This document shows, in pieces, positions 7,861 through 14,030 of a stretch of 64,000 nucleotides of DNA. Source of the stretch: Mesonia hippocampi (GTDB lineage Bacteria; Bacteroidota; Bacteroidia; Flavobacteriales; Flavobacteriaceae). Under the pieces are notes generated by a model. The model was not told where the DNA came from and did not search any database. It saw only the letters and a list, made by a program, of their open reading frames with translations. The stretch is taken from positions 178,425 to 242,424 of the forward strand of contig NZ_JACIFO010000004.1 in NCBI RefSeq assembly GCF_014197445.1. Reading direction: 5' to 3'. The translations under genes and the position numbers were made by a program. The stretch's first letter is position 1; each line of letters begins with the position of its first letter.

Positions 7861-7917
7861 CATAACGAGATTCTTTAAATAAATGCTCCTTTGTGTTTAG
7901 AGTTTGCAATGTTATGC
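7861..7917 (+). other. Weak attC-like inverted-repeat structure
   Basis: CATAAC (7861-7866) pairs with GTTATG (7911-7916). Inside, CTTTAAA (7873-7879) pairs with TTTAGAG (7896-7902) through one G-T pair. The nested R''-L''-L'-R' plan resembles the two better sites at 10416 and 11305, but it is shorter, the right spacer is 8 nt, no extrahelical base is seen and the R' box GTTATGC departs from GTTRRRY at one base. It may be chance in AT-rich DNA. Confidence 0.2.
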
Positions 7918-7954
7918 TTTTAAAGTAGTGTCAGCTAGAAAAAAAAAAAAACAG

Positions 7955-8014
7955 ATGAATATAACCATAATACTAGGTAGTGTGCGCCAAGCGGTTAAAT
8001 ACTTTAAAAGTTAA
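7955..8014 (+). pseudogene. N-terminal stub of an NADPH-dependent FMN reductase-like protein
   Basis: The 19-codon frame MNITIILGSVRQ(...) stops early. Its first twelve residues are the first beta strand and FMN-phosphate loop of NADPH-dependent FMN reductases (IILGSVR followed by a Gln/Glu). The remainder of such a gene is absent, so this looks like the left edge of a deletion. The match is short. Confidence 0.35.
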
Positions 8015-8030
8015 AACGCCAAAACCAATA

Positions 8031-8243
8031 ATGATTGTCGCTATTTTTAAAACAGATATTGTTCAAGAAAAAGAAGCTCAGGAAATTGTGGAACAATTAA
8101 AAAATAAGTTACCTGCTTACGAAATGAATTTTGATCTAGAAGATTGTGATAATATATTACGCGTCTATGGCACAAGTGATAAAACCAACTTTGTTGTACA
8201 TTTTATGAGTAACATGGGGTTTCAATGTGTTCCCATACTTTAA
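8031..8243 (+). CDS. Small conserved protein, ferredoxin-like fold (HMA-like)
   Basis: A 70-residue protein beginning MIVAIFKTDI. The open frame extends upstream, but that part overlaps the reductase stub and has no coding character, so the ATG at 8031 is preferred. The beta-alpha-beta-beta-alpha-beta pattern (IVAIFKTDI / KEAQEIVEQLKNKL / YEMNFDLEDCDNILRVYG / FVVHFMSNMGFQCVPIL) resembles small heavy-metal-associated-type proteins common in Bacteroidota, without their CxxC. Function unknown. Confidence 0.65.
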   Translation: MIVAIFKTDIVQEKEAQEIVEQLKNKLPAYEMNFDLEDCDNILRVYGTSDKTNFVVHFMSNMGFQCVPIL

Positions 8244-8443
8244 CCTGTGGAAATTTAATTCAGCTAGTTGAGGACTTATAATAAAGAAGCTAGCACATTG
8301 TAAATTTATAAGTGGTCAATGATAAGTTAGTTACTGCTAAGTTGTGTAGAAAAACACTATTTTAGTGCTTAATGAGATTACTATTTAGTAAGGTTTTTAC
8401 CGAGAACATTAACAAGATTCAAAATGAACTACCAACAATTTTT

Positions 8444-9010
8444 ATGAAGAGTCAACTCCAAAAAATAAACGAATTTATTAATAACTTAGGCAGGGAAGAA
8501 TACAGCATACTCGAAAAAATATCAACCACAAAAACGTATAAAAAAGGGGAGGTACTTTTACATCAAAATGAAACTTGTAGATTCACTTACAGTGTTGAAA
8601 AAGGAATACTTCGCAAATTTTACTTAAATGATGGTAAAGAAATAACAACAGAATTTCTCTTTGAAGATGATATTGCCGTTTCATTTGACAGTTACGTGTT
8701 ACAAAAACCGAGTCGAGAATTTATTCAAGCCATTACGGATTCAACTGTATCACAATTAGACTATCACTCTTTTCAGGAAGCAAAAAGCCTGCATTCAGAA
8801 TTGGTGAAATTAGATTTATTAATTACTGAATATTATGCCATGTGGTTAGAAAACAGATTGCTCGAATTTCATACCTTGAATGCTACACAACGCTATTTAC
8901 ATTTACTCAGTAACCAACCGGAAATAATCCAACAAATTCCACTCTCTTATATAGCGTCTTATCTGGGTATATCTTTAGAAACCTTGAGCAGAATAAGAGC
9001 TAAAATATGA
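8444..9010 (+). CDS. Crp/Fnr-family transcriptional regulator
   Basis: A 188-residue regulator. The frame opens at 8372, but the start at MKSQLQKINEF (8444) fits family length. An N-terminal cyclic-nucleotide-binding-like beta roll (YKKGEVLLHQNETCRFTYSVEKGILRKFYL, then KEITTEFLFEDDIAVSF) is followed by a long helix and a C-terminal HTH (IPLSYIASYLGISLETLSRIRAKI). Residues that bind cAMP in E. coli Crp are not conserved and no Fe-S cysteines are seen, so the signal is unknown. A palindromic box of the type bound by this family lies 4 nt after its stop codon. A CACTA/TAGTG inverted repeat at 8355-8367 precedes the gene. Confidence 0.9.
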   Translation: MKSQLQKINEFINNLGREEYSILEKISTTKTYKKGEVLLHQNETCRFTYSVEKGILRKFYLNDGKEITTEFLFEDDIAVSFDSYVLQKPSREFIQAITDSTVSQLDYHSFQEAKSLHSELVKLDLLITEYYAMWLENRLLEFHTLNATQRYLHLLSNQPEIIQQIPLSYIASYLGISLETLSRIRAKI

Positions 9011-9013
9011 TTA

Positions 9014-9029
9014 TTTGACCTAAGTCAAA
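9014..9029. promoter_or_regulatory. Crp/Fnr-type palindrome upstream of the DUF418 gene
   Basis: TTTGAC-CTAA-GTCAAA, perfect 6-bp half-sites with a 4-bp centre, resembling TTGAT-N4-ATCAA boxes of Fnr-type regulators. Its centre is about 43 nt before the expected transcription start if AATCTTTG at 9051-9058 serves as the -7 element. That is the classic activator position. The adjacent Crp/Fnr gene is the obvious candidate to bind it. Confidence 0.6.
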
Positions 9030-9085
9030 TTTCCTGAATAAACTTCTATGAATCTTTGCACTCTATTTAAACAACGCAATTTTTT

Positions 9086-10168
9086 ATGGAACAGAGAAAG
9101 AGGATTATCGGCTTTGATTTGGCGAGGGCTTATGCCATATTTGGTATGTTTGTTGTCAATTTCAACATGGTTTTTGGCAACTTTAATGATACGAGTTGGA
9201 GCAGCCAGTTATTAACACTGTTTAGTGGTAATTCAAGTACGCTTTTTGTATTACTTGCTGGAATGGGAACTGCTTTAATGACCAATAGGCAAACGTATTC
9301 CGAAGAAGAGGAAAACAAACTACGAAAAACGATTTTAAAAAGAGCTTTGTTTTTGTTCGTTTTGGGTTTGCTGTTAGCACTTTGGTGGCCTGCTGATATT
9401 TTACATTTTTATGGTGGTTACATGACAATAGCTGCGCTGATTGTTTTTTTAAATAAAAAATACTTCATCTGGGCGACAGCTTTTTCTATTGTTCTATTCC
9501 ATATTATGTTAGTTTTCATTCCTTACGAAACAGGGTGGGATTTTGATACGCTACAATACAATGATCTTTGGACAATAAATGGTTTTACAAGAAACCTATT
9601 TTATAATGGTTGGAATTCAATGTTTCCCTGGTTAGCCTATTTTACCTTGGGCATGTATCTTGGAAGATTGGATTGGAGCAAGTCCCAAGTACAAAAGAAA
9701 ACGTCTATTGTTGGAGGTGTTATATATTTTTCAATAGTTTTTTTACAAGTTGTTGTCAATCAGTATTCTACAGATAAGGAGTTGTTAGAATTCATCAATG
9801 CCGATTATTTACCTCCTTTTTTGCCTTTTCTATTAAGCACTATTGGGATAGGATTGATGCTTATAGCTTTTTTTATGTACATCAGTAAATTTATAGAAGA
9901 AAAAAGCATAGTGAGAAACATAGCAAAAACCGGGCAAATGACATTGACGCATTATATTTTGCATTTAACGCTCGGAGTCATTCTCTTGGAGTGGATAAGC
10001 GGAAAAGAATACTCTCCTGAGCTGAACTTCGATAATCCAATTCACCCATTATTAATAGCACTATATTCGATAATTTACTTCGTTTTAAGTTACTACTTTA
10101 GTAAACTTTGGGGCAGAAAGTTCAAGTATGGGCCTTTCGAAATGTTAATGCGAAGTGTGTCAAATTAA
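9086..10168 (+). CDS. DUF418 multispanning membrane protein
   Basis: A 360-residue integral membrane protein with about nine hydrophobic segments. The start RKRIIGFDLARAYAIFGMFVVNF is the first helix of the DUF418/acyltransferase-like superfamily (FDxxRgxAixGif), and the C-terminal DUF418 block is clear: 'NIAKTGQMTLTHYILHL' and the closing 'FKYGPFEMLMRSVS'. Members are thought to be membrane acyltransferase-like proteins, but substrates are not established. It has its own upstream region with a Crp/Fnr palindrome. Confidence 0.88.
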   Translation: MEQRKRIIGFDLARAYAIFGMFVVNFNMVFGNFNDTSWSSQLLTLFSGNSSTLFVLLAGMGTALMTNRQTYSEEEENKLRKTILKRALFLFVLGLLLALWWPADILHFYGGYMTIAALIVFLNKKYFIWATAFSIVLFHIMLVFIPYETGWDFDTLQYNDLWTINGFTRNLFYNGWNSMFPWLAYFTLGMYLGRLDWSKSQVQKKTSIVGGVIYFSIVFLQVVVNQYSTDKELLEFINADYLPPFLPFLLSTIGIGLMLIAFFMYISKFIEEKSIVRNIAKTGQMTLTHYILHLTLGVILLEWISGKEYSPELNFDNPIHPLLIALYSIIYFVLSYYFSKLWGRKFKYGPFEMLMRSVSN

Positions 10169-10195
10169 GGGAAGTATATAATAGGAGAAAGGTAA

Positions 10196-10236
10196 CCCAT
10201 TTTTGGTCGGAATTAAATCTCCCGACCAAAAATGGG
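10196..10236. terminator. Long perfect hairpin after the DUF418 gene
   Basis: CCCATTTTTGGTCGG (10196-10210) and its exact complement CCGACCAAAAATGGG (10222-10236) form a 15-bp stem with an 11-nt loop, 28 nt after the DUF418 stop. There is no immediate T-tract, so termination is likely but not certain. It could also be an RNA structure or the remains of an element end. Confidence 0.5.
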
Positions 10237-10257
10237 CAAATGGGTACTTCTTTTATG

Positions 10258-10446
10258 TTATAGAAGTTCTTCACAAAAAAAGCCATGATGTTGTATTGCT
10301 TTCAAAATAGCATCAGCTTTGATTATTTGGGTTTCTACGCGAACAACACCCTGACAGTACGACTGTAATTGTAATTCGCTATATTTGTAGTAAATTATTA
10401 ATGTTTTTGACTTGAAACGCCTACATAGGTGAACTCTCAACAACAA
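10258..10446 (-). pseudogene. Possible remnant of a small ferredoxin-fold protein
   Basis: The minus-strand frame ends 'QGVVRVETQIIKADAILKAI' then 'QHHGFFCEELL' and stops. This resembles the C-terminal half of the small protein at 8031 (DCDNILRV... MGFQCVPIL) and its relatives that end in GFxCEEL. The N-terminal part of the frame has no recognisable content and crosses the attC-like structure, so this is more likely a decayed copy than an active gene. Confidence 0.3.
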
Positions 10447-10535
10447 ACGGATATAGCGAATTACGTCTAATAGCTCCCTTTGCTCTTGAAGTTAGCACTT
10501 CAACGCAAATCGCCTTACCCGTCAGGGCGTTAGCG
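10416..10535 (+). other. attC-like recombination site 1
   Basis: Outer arms AACGCC (10416-10421) and GGCGTT (10526-10531) pair perfectly. After 6-nt spacers on both sides, GGTGAA (10428-10433) pairs with TTACC (10515-10519) if the G at 10431 is left unpaired. This R''-L''-L'-R' plan with one extrahelical base is how integron attC sites fold. The centre holds a further hairpin (TTGAAGT / ACTTCAA). The right box reads GCGTTAGCG, identical to the site at 11398. GTTAGCG departs from GTTRRRY at its last two bases. Confidence 0.5.
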
Positions 10536-10568
10536 GTCATTGTAAGTGAAACTCAAAAAAAAATAGAA

Positions 10569-10859
10569 ATGAAATACTTAACACTTGGAATTCATTACCC
10601 GAAAGAAGGGTTTTCGCAGAATATTTTAGAAGTAGCGGAAAAAGTCAGCTCTATTGCATCAACCTGCGAAGGGAATATTGAAGCAGGTGCTTGGCTTGAC
10701 GAAGAAAATGATAGAATAATTATGCTTTCACTTTGGGAAAATTCAGACCTTGCTTTTGAAGCAAGCAAAAAATTGCGTCCCATAATTGCAGAAACACCTT
10801 TTTCTGAATGGGAAAGAAAACCAAGCGATAATATGACAAATCTAAAGAGATTAATTTAA
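10569..10859 (+). CDS. Small dimeric alpha/beta-barrel (antibiotic-monooxygenase-like) protein
   Basis: A 96-residue protein beginning MKYLTLGIHYPKEG. The pattern fits the ABM/ferredoxin-like fold: first strand YLTLGIHYPK, helix NILEVAEKVSSIAS, strand GNIEAGAWLDEENDRIIMLSLWEN, then a helix 'DLAFEASKKLRPII'. WLDEE..R.I.LSLWE is the usual central hairpin of monooxygenase-like proteins. There is no catalytic evidence. With the next gene it forms the whole content of the segment between the two attC-like structures; the intergenic gap is 13 nt. Confidence 0.7.
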   Translation: MKYLTLGIHYPKEGFSQNILEVAEKVSSIASTCEGNIEAGAWLDEENDRIIMLSLWENSDLAFEASKKLRPIIAETPFSEWERKPSDNMTNLKRLI

Positions 10860-10872
10860 CAGTAAGTAGCCT

Positions 10873-11283
10873 ATGGAAAAACACAGTACAAATTATTTTG
10901 ACACATTTATAGAAGTTTCAGAAGACTCAAAGGCTGAATGTGGGACAAAACCTCCTACTAAAGAAAAAAGAACTATTGCAGAAATTCAATTTGAGCTAAT
11001 TGCGAAAAACCCATACAAGTATACCTCTGATGATATATTATTTATGGTATTTGCAGATAGAAATGATTTGACCAAAACTGAATATAAAGAAGCTAGAGAA
11101 CTTTTTTTCTCCAAAGGACAAGCTTGTTTGAGAACGTCTCCTTTAGCCAAAAGATATGGCTTTGGAATTCATTTTGATGGTAATGGGAAAATTGCAATTT
11201 ATGGAGTAGAAACTCTGGAATACGAAAAGTATATTGCTGACGAGAAATTGAAAAAAATAAAAGCTGTACGGTCAAAACGATAA
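10873..11283 (+). CDS. DUF6157-like conserved protein
   Basis: A 136-residue soluble protein. It begins TNYFDTFIEVSEDSKAECG, with a middle block AEIQFELIAKNPYKYTSDDI followed by FMVFADRNDL, and a later block FFSKGQACLRTSPLAKRYG followed by FGIHFD. I associate these blocks with the DUF6157 family, widespread in bacteria and of unknown function. It ends in a basic tail (KLKKIKAVRSKR). It directly precedes attC-like site 2, so it would be the last gene of the putative cassette. Confidence 0.75.
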   Translation: MEKHSTNYFDTFIEVSEDSKAECGTKPPTKEKRTIAEIQFELIAKNPYKYTSDDILFMVFADRNDLTKTEYKEARELFFSKGQACLRTSPLAKRYGFGIHFDGNGKIAIYGVETLEYEKYIADEKLKKIKAVRSKR

Positions 11284-11304
11284 AAACAAAACTGAAAACA
11301 TCTA

Positions 11305-11406
11305 AACGCTAAAAATAAAGGAGATCCAATACTAAAATCAAGACTTTAAATTCGTTTCAAATGTTGAACTTAACCCATGTGACTCCTTACTAATATAGCG
11401 TTAGCG
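11305..11406 (+). other. attC-like recombination site 2
   Basis: AACGCTA (11305-11311) pairs with TAGCGTT (11396-11402). After spacers of 6 and 7 nt, AAGGAG-A-TC (11318-11326) pairs with GACTCCTT (11381-11388), leaving one extrahelical A. A small central hairpin, TTCAA-ATG-TTGAA, lies between. The right box GCGTTAGCG is the same nine bases as in site 1, 871 bp upstream. Size (about 100 nt), order of elements and the bulged base all match integron attC architecture. No integron integrase gene is present in the window. Confidence 0.55.
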
Positions 11407-11450
11407 ATTATTTATCAATCATCCTTGCAAACAAAAATAGTACTGGCAAA

Positions 11451-12245
11451 ATGAACTATCAACAAATATATCCGACAGACCCATTGCGAAAATACGTTCG
11501 CTACTTTTGGATGTTGGAAGACGATAGTTTAGAATTTTCCGATAAGACATTCAAAATAATGTCGGACGGCTTGCCAGGGTTAATTTTTCAAGAGAACAAA
11601 AAAGCATTTCTTGATAAAGGCAATAAAAAGCTACCACAGTTATTTTTGTACGGACAAACGACACGGTATACAGAACATAAAGCAGTACAACCTTTCCGTA
11701 ACATTGGCATTTATTTTCAACCTACTGCATTAAAATCCATTTTTGGAATAGATGCAAACGAACTGACCAACCAACATATTGACATCAACGAACTGATAAA
11801 AACCAACATAACCGACCAACTTTTAAATACTGCTACTGCCGAACAAAGAATTAAATTGTTATCGTCCTTTTTGATACAACAGGCTGAACAAAGAAAAGCG
11901 GAAAACGAAAAAGTAAATTTTGCAACTACCCAACTGCAAAAAGGCGTGAGCTTACCGACCATTCAAAACGAACTAAGCTTATCCGAACGTTCATTGGAAC
12001 GGTATTTTAAACAGCACATTGGTATCTCTCCCAAGCTATTTGCAAGGATAAACCGCTTTCAATCTGCTTTGGGAAACATACGTCAAACCCAATTTAATAA
12101 ACTGACAGACATTGCTTATCAAAACGATTATTTTGACCAATCGCATTTTATCAGGGATTTTAAGGAGTTTGCAGGAACAAGCCCGAAGCATTTTATACAC
12201 AAGGCCAACGAACAAGTTGCGAATTTTCCTGAATGGAAGATTTAA
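11451..12245 (+). CDS. AraC-family transcriptional regulator (DUF6597 N-terminus)
   Basis: A 264-residue regulator. The N-terminal domain begins YQQIYPTDPLRKYVRYFWML, with LPGLIFQ and FLYGQTTRYTEHKAVQPFRNIGIYFQP, as in DUF6597-type AraC proteins. The C-terminal two-helix AraC DNA-binding domain includes LPTIQNELSLSERSLERYFKQHIGISPK, RFQSALGNIR and AYQNDYFDQSHFIRDFKEFAGTSPKHF. It lies 45 nt downstream of attC-like site 2 and 65 nt upstream of the NmrA-type gene, which it probably controls. Confidence 0.92.
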   Translation: MNYQQIYPTDPLRKYVRYFWMLEDDSLEFSDKTFKIMSDGLPGLIFQENKKAFLDKGNKKLPQLFLYGQTTRYTEHKAVQPFRNIGIYFQPTALKSIFGIDANELTNQHIDINELIKTNITDQLLNTATAEQRIKLLSSFLIQQAEQRKAENEKVNFATTQLQKGVSLPTIQNELSLSERSLERYFKQHIGISPKLFARINRFQSALGNIRQTQFNKLTDIAYQNDYFDQSHFIRDFKEFAGTSPKHFIHKANEQVANFPEWKI

Positions 12246-12310
12246 TGGCTGTCGGTTTTATCCAATTTTAAAACAAAACAGGCTGATAATTTTGCAGGAA
12301 AAGTATAATT

Positions 12311-13177
12311 ATGATAGCCATTACAGGAGCAAACGGACATTTGGGAAAAGCGACCATTCAATTTTTATTGCAGAAAGTCGCACCGACAAACATTGTTGCC
12401 ATTGTCAGAAATCCCGAAACGATAAACGACTTTAAGGAACAGGGTGTAATTATCAGGCAAGCGGATTACAACGATTATGAAACGCTCAAACAAGCCTTTA
12501 AAGGTGTAGAAAAAGCATTACAGATTTCTACTATTGGGGTAGATGTAGAGACAGCCAAACAGCAGGAAAAAAATGTTGTAAATGCAATGGCAAAAAACAA
12601 CATAAAGCACATTGTTTATACAAGTATGGTACAAGCCCGACCAAACACCATTTTTCAGGGAACGGAAACGCAATACCACACGGAAGAACTGATAAAGAAA
12701 ACAAATATTCCTTACACGTTTTTCAGAAACACTATGTATATGGAAGCCATACCCGAACTGATTGGAAACGCTTTACTGACCAACGTAATCCGTTATCCAT
12801 CGGGAAAAGGAAAAGTAAGTTTTGTTTCAAGGACTGATATTGCAGAAGCCATTGCAAACGTACTGACCGAACCCACACACCAAAACCAAACCTATGAAAT
12901 CACAGGTAATACAGCGTATTCATTTGCCGAATTGGCACAGCTAATAAACGCTGAAAAGAAAATGAATATTCAGCACATTGACATTGCGGATACCGATTTT
13001 AAAGAAGAATTGATGAGCTACCAAATACCTGTTGAAGTAGCAGATTTATTAGTAAGTATGGCAAACGGGATTAAAGCGGGTGAGTTTTCATTTACATCGG
13101 ATTCACTTGAAAAATTGCTTGGCAGAAAATCGTTAAGTTTGAACGAGTATGTAAAGACCTTACATACTGCTGTTTAA
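12311..13177 (+). CDS. NAD(P)-dependent NmrA-like/SDR oxidoreductase
   Basis: A 288-residue atypical short-chain dehydrogenase. The Rossmann motif is MIAITGANGHLGKATIQFLL (GxxGxxG at 6-12). A second strand with 'VAIVRNPET' follows, then ADYNDYETLKQAFKGVEKAL and HIVYTSMVQARPN. The active-site Tyr/Lys pair of classical SDRs is not evident, as in NmrA/QOR2-type proteins that act on quinones or sense redox state. It pairs with the AraC regulator, a common arrangement for stress-responsive quinone oxidoreductases. There is no operon continuation. Confidence 0.88.
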   Translation: MIAITGANGHLGKATIQFLLQKVAPTNIVAIVRNPETINDFKEQGVIIRQADYNDYETLKQAFKGVEKALQISTIGVDVETAKQQEKNVVNAMAKNNIKHIVYTSMVQARPNTIFQGTETQYHTEELIKKTNIPYTFFRNTMYMEAIPELIGNALLTNVIRYPSGKGKVSFVSRTDIAEAIANVLTEPTHQNQTYEITGNTAYSFAELAQLINAEKKMNIQHIDIADTDFKEELMSYQIPVEVADLLVSMANGIKAGEFSFTSDSLEKLLGRKSLSLNEYVKTLHTAV

Positions 13178-13200
13178 AGAGATGCATTTGTAAGGGATAA

Positions 13201-13572
13201 AATCGGGCAGAGCTTATTTTTTATGATAAAAACGGTGATGATCGAGAGGGAATTGCCATAACTAATAATGAAACCACAAATTTAAATACTATAGCTTTAG
13301 ACTATCAAAATGCCGATGCTGTTGGTGTTCTCGCTCAGGATAATAAAGAGGATAATTATTTTAAAGCCGGTTTGATTATTAATGACAAAGATTTATCAGG
13401 AAAACCAGGACACAACGTCAATAGAATCAATCTGGTTACGGAAAACGGGAACGCTTCACTGGTTATGAAAGATGCCAACGAAATACCAAGAATTATCTTA
13501 AAGGTTGACAGTTTAGGGAATCCATCTATCGAAATGTTCGATAAAAATGGAAATCTTAATTGGAAACAATAA
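13201..13572 (+). pseudogene. C-terminal part of a conserved Bacteroidota protein, start lost
   Basis: The frame is open from 13201 (just after a TAA) to the stop at 13572, but the only usable start, TTG 13372, lies deep inside conserved sequence. The residues REGIAITNNE, TIALDYQNADAVGVLAQD, YFKAGLIINDKD and VDSLGNPSIEMFDKNGNLNWK show the repeated 'G-hydrophobic-D-xNG' beta pattern of a family of small exported proteins in the phylum whose N-terminal lipoprotein signal is missing here. Truncated at its 5' side next to the NmrA gene, it is probably a relic. Confidence 0.55.
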
Positions 13573-13758
13573 AATCATTGTAGTATAGACATAATAAAAA
13601 TGAATAAAGAGGAAATCAGGGAAGCTGAAAAATAAGCTTTTTTAAGATCAACTTGTTCGTAATAAGTGATATACGAAAAACTATAAAAAATGAATCATAG
13701 AAAAGAAGAATTGAATGAGGCCAAAGCTATTGATAACTGATCCTTCAGGAACTGTTTT
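13573..13758. other. Decayed sequence without an intact gene
   Basis: Two very short frames, MNKEEIREAEK and MNHRKEELNEAKAIDN, start at 13600 and 13690 in similar surroundings and stop at once. They look like degenerate leftovers rather than genes. No terminator or RNA gene is seen. Confidence 0.4.
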
Positions 13759-13902
13759 CAACTTGCAATAGAGAGAAACAAAATAGTTGTATTGGATAAA
13801 GGTAAGGTCGTTGAAAATGGCAGTCCACAAAATTTATTGAAACAAAACGGACACTACGCAATGTTCATCAAACAGCACCAGCAACCAAGGAATGGAAAGT
13901 AG
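13759..13902 (+). pseudogene. C-terminal remnant of an ABC transporter ATPase
   Basis: About 48 codons reading LAIERNKIVVLDKGKVVENG, then SPQNLLKQNGHYAMF, ending in TAG. This is the segment after the H-loop of exporter-type ABC ATPases (IVVLDKGKVVExGxxxxLL...YxxM). Everything before it, including Walker and signature motifs, is gone. The remnant marks the right-hand edge of the accessory region, just before the core gene gpmI. Confidence 0.6.
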
Positions 13903-14004
13903 AGCCCCTTTTACCTAGTATTTTTAATAGTTCTTCAAGGTATTAGATGATAACATGGAATTACTAATTTAAGATAACATTAAAAATAGCTACATATATT
14001 TCCG

Positions 14005-14012
14005 TATCTTTA
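14005..14012 (+). promoter_or_regulatory. Candidate -7 element of gpmI
   Basis: TATCTTTA, one base away from TAnnTTTG, 19 nt before the gpmI ATG. No clear TTTG lies at the expected upstream distance. Confidence 0.35.
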
Positions 14013-14030
14013 TCGCCCAAATAATTATCC

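Noticed and set aside
9222..9428. Antisense frames over the DUF418 gene
   Set aside because: Shadows of a membrane-protein gene; no supporting signals.
12112..12435. Plus-strand 107-residue frame across the AraC/NmrA junction
   Set aside because: It overlaps two well-supported genes in another frame and has no coding features.
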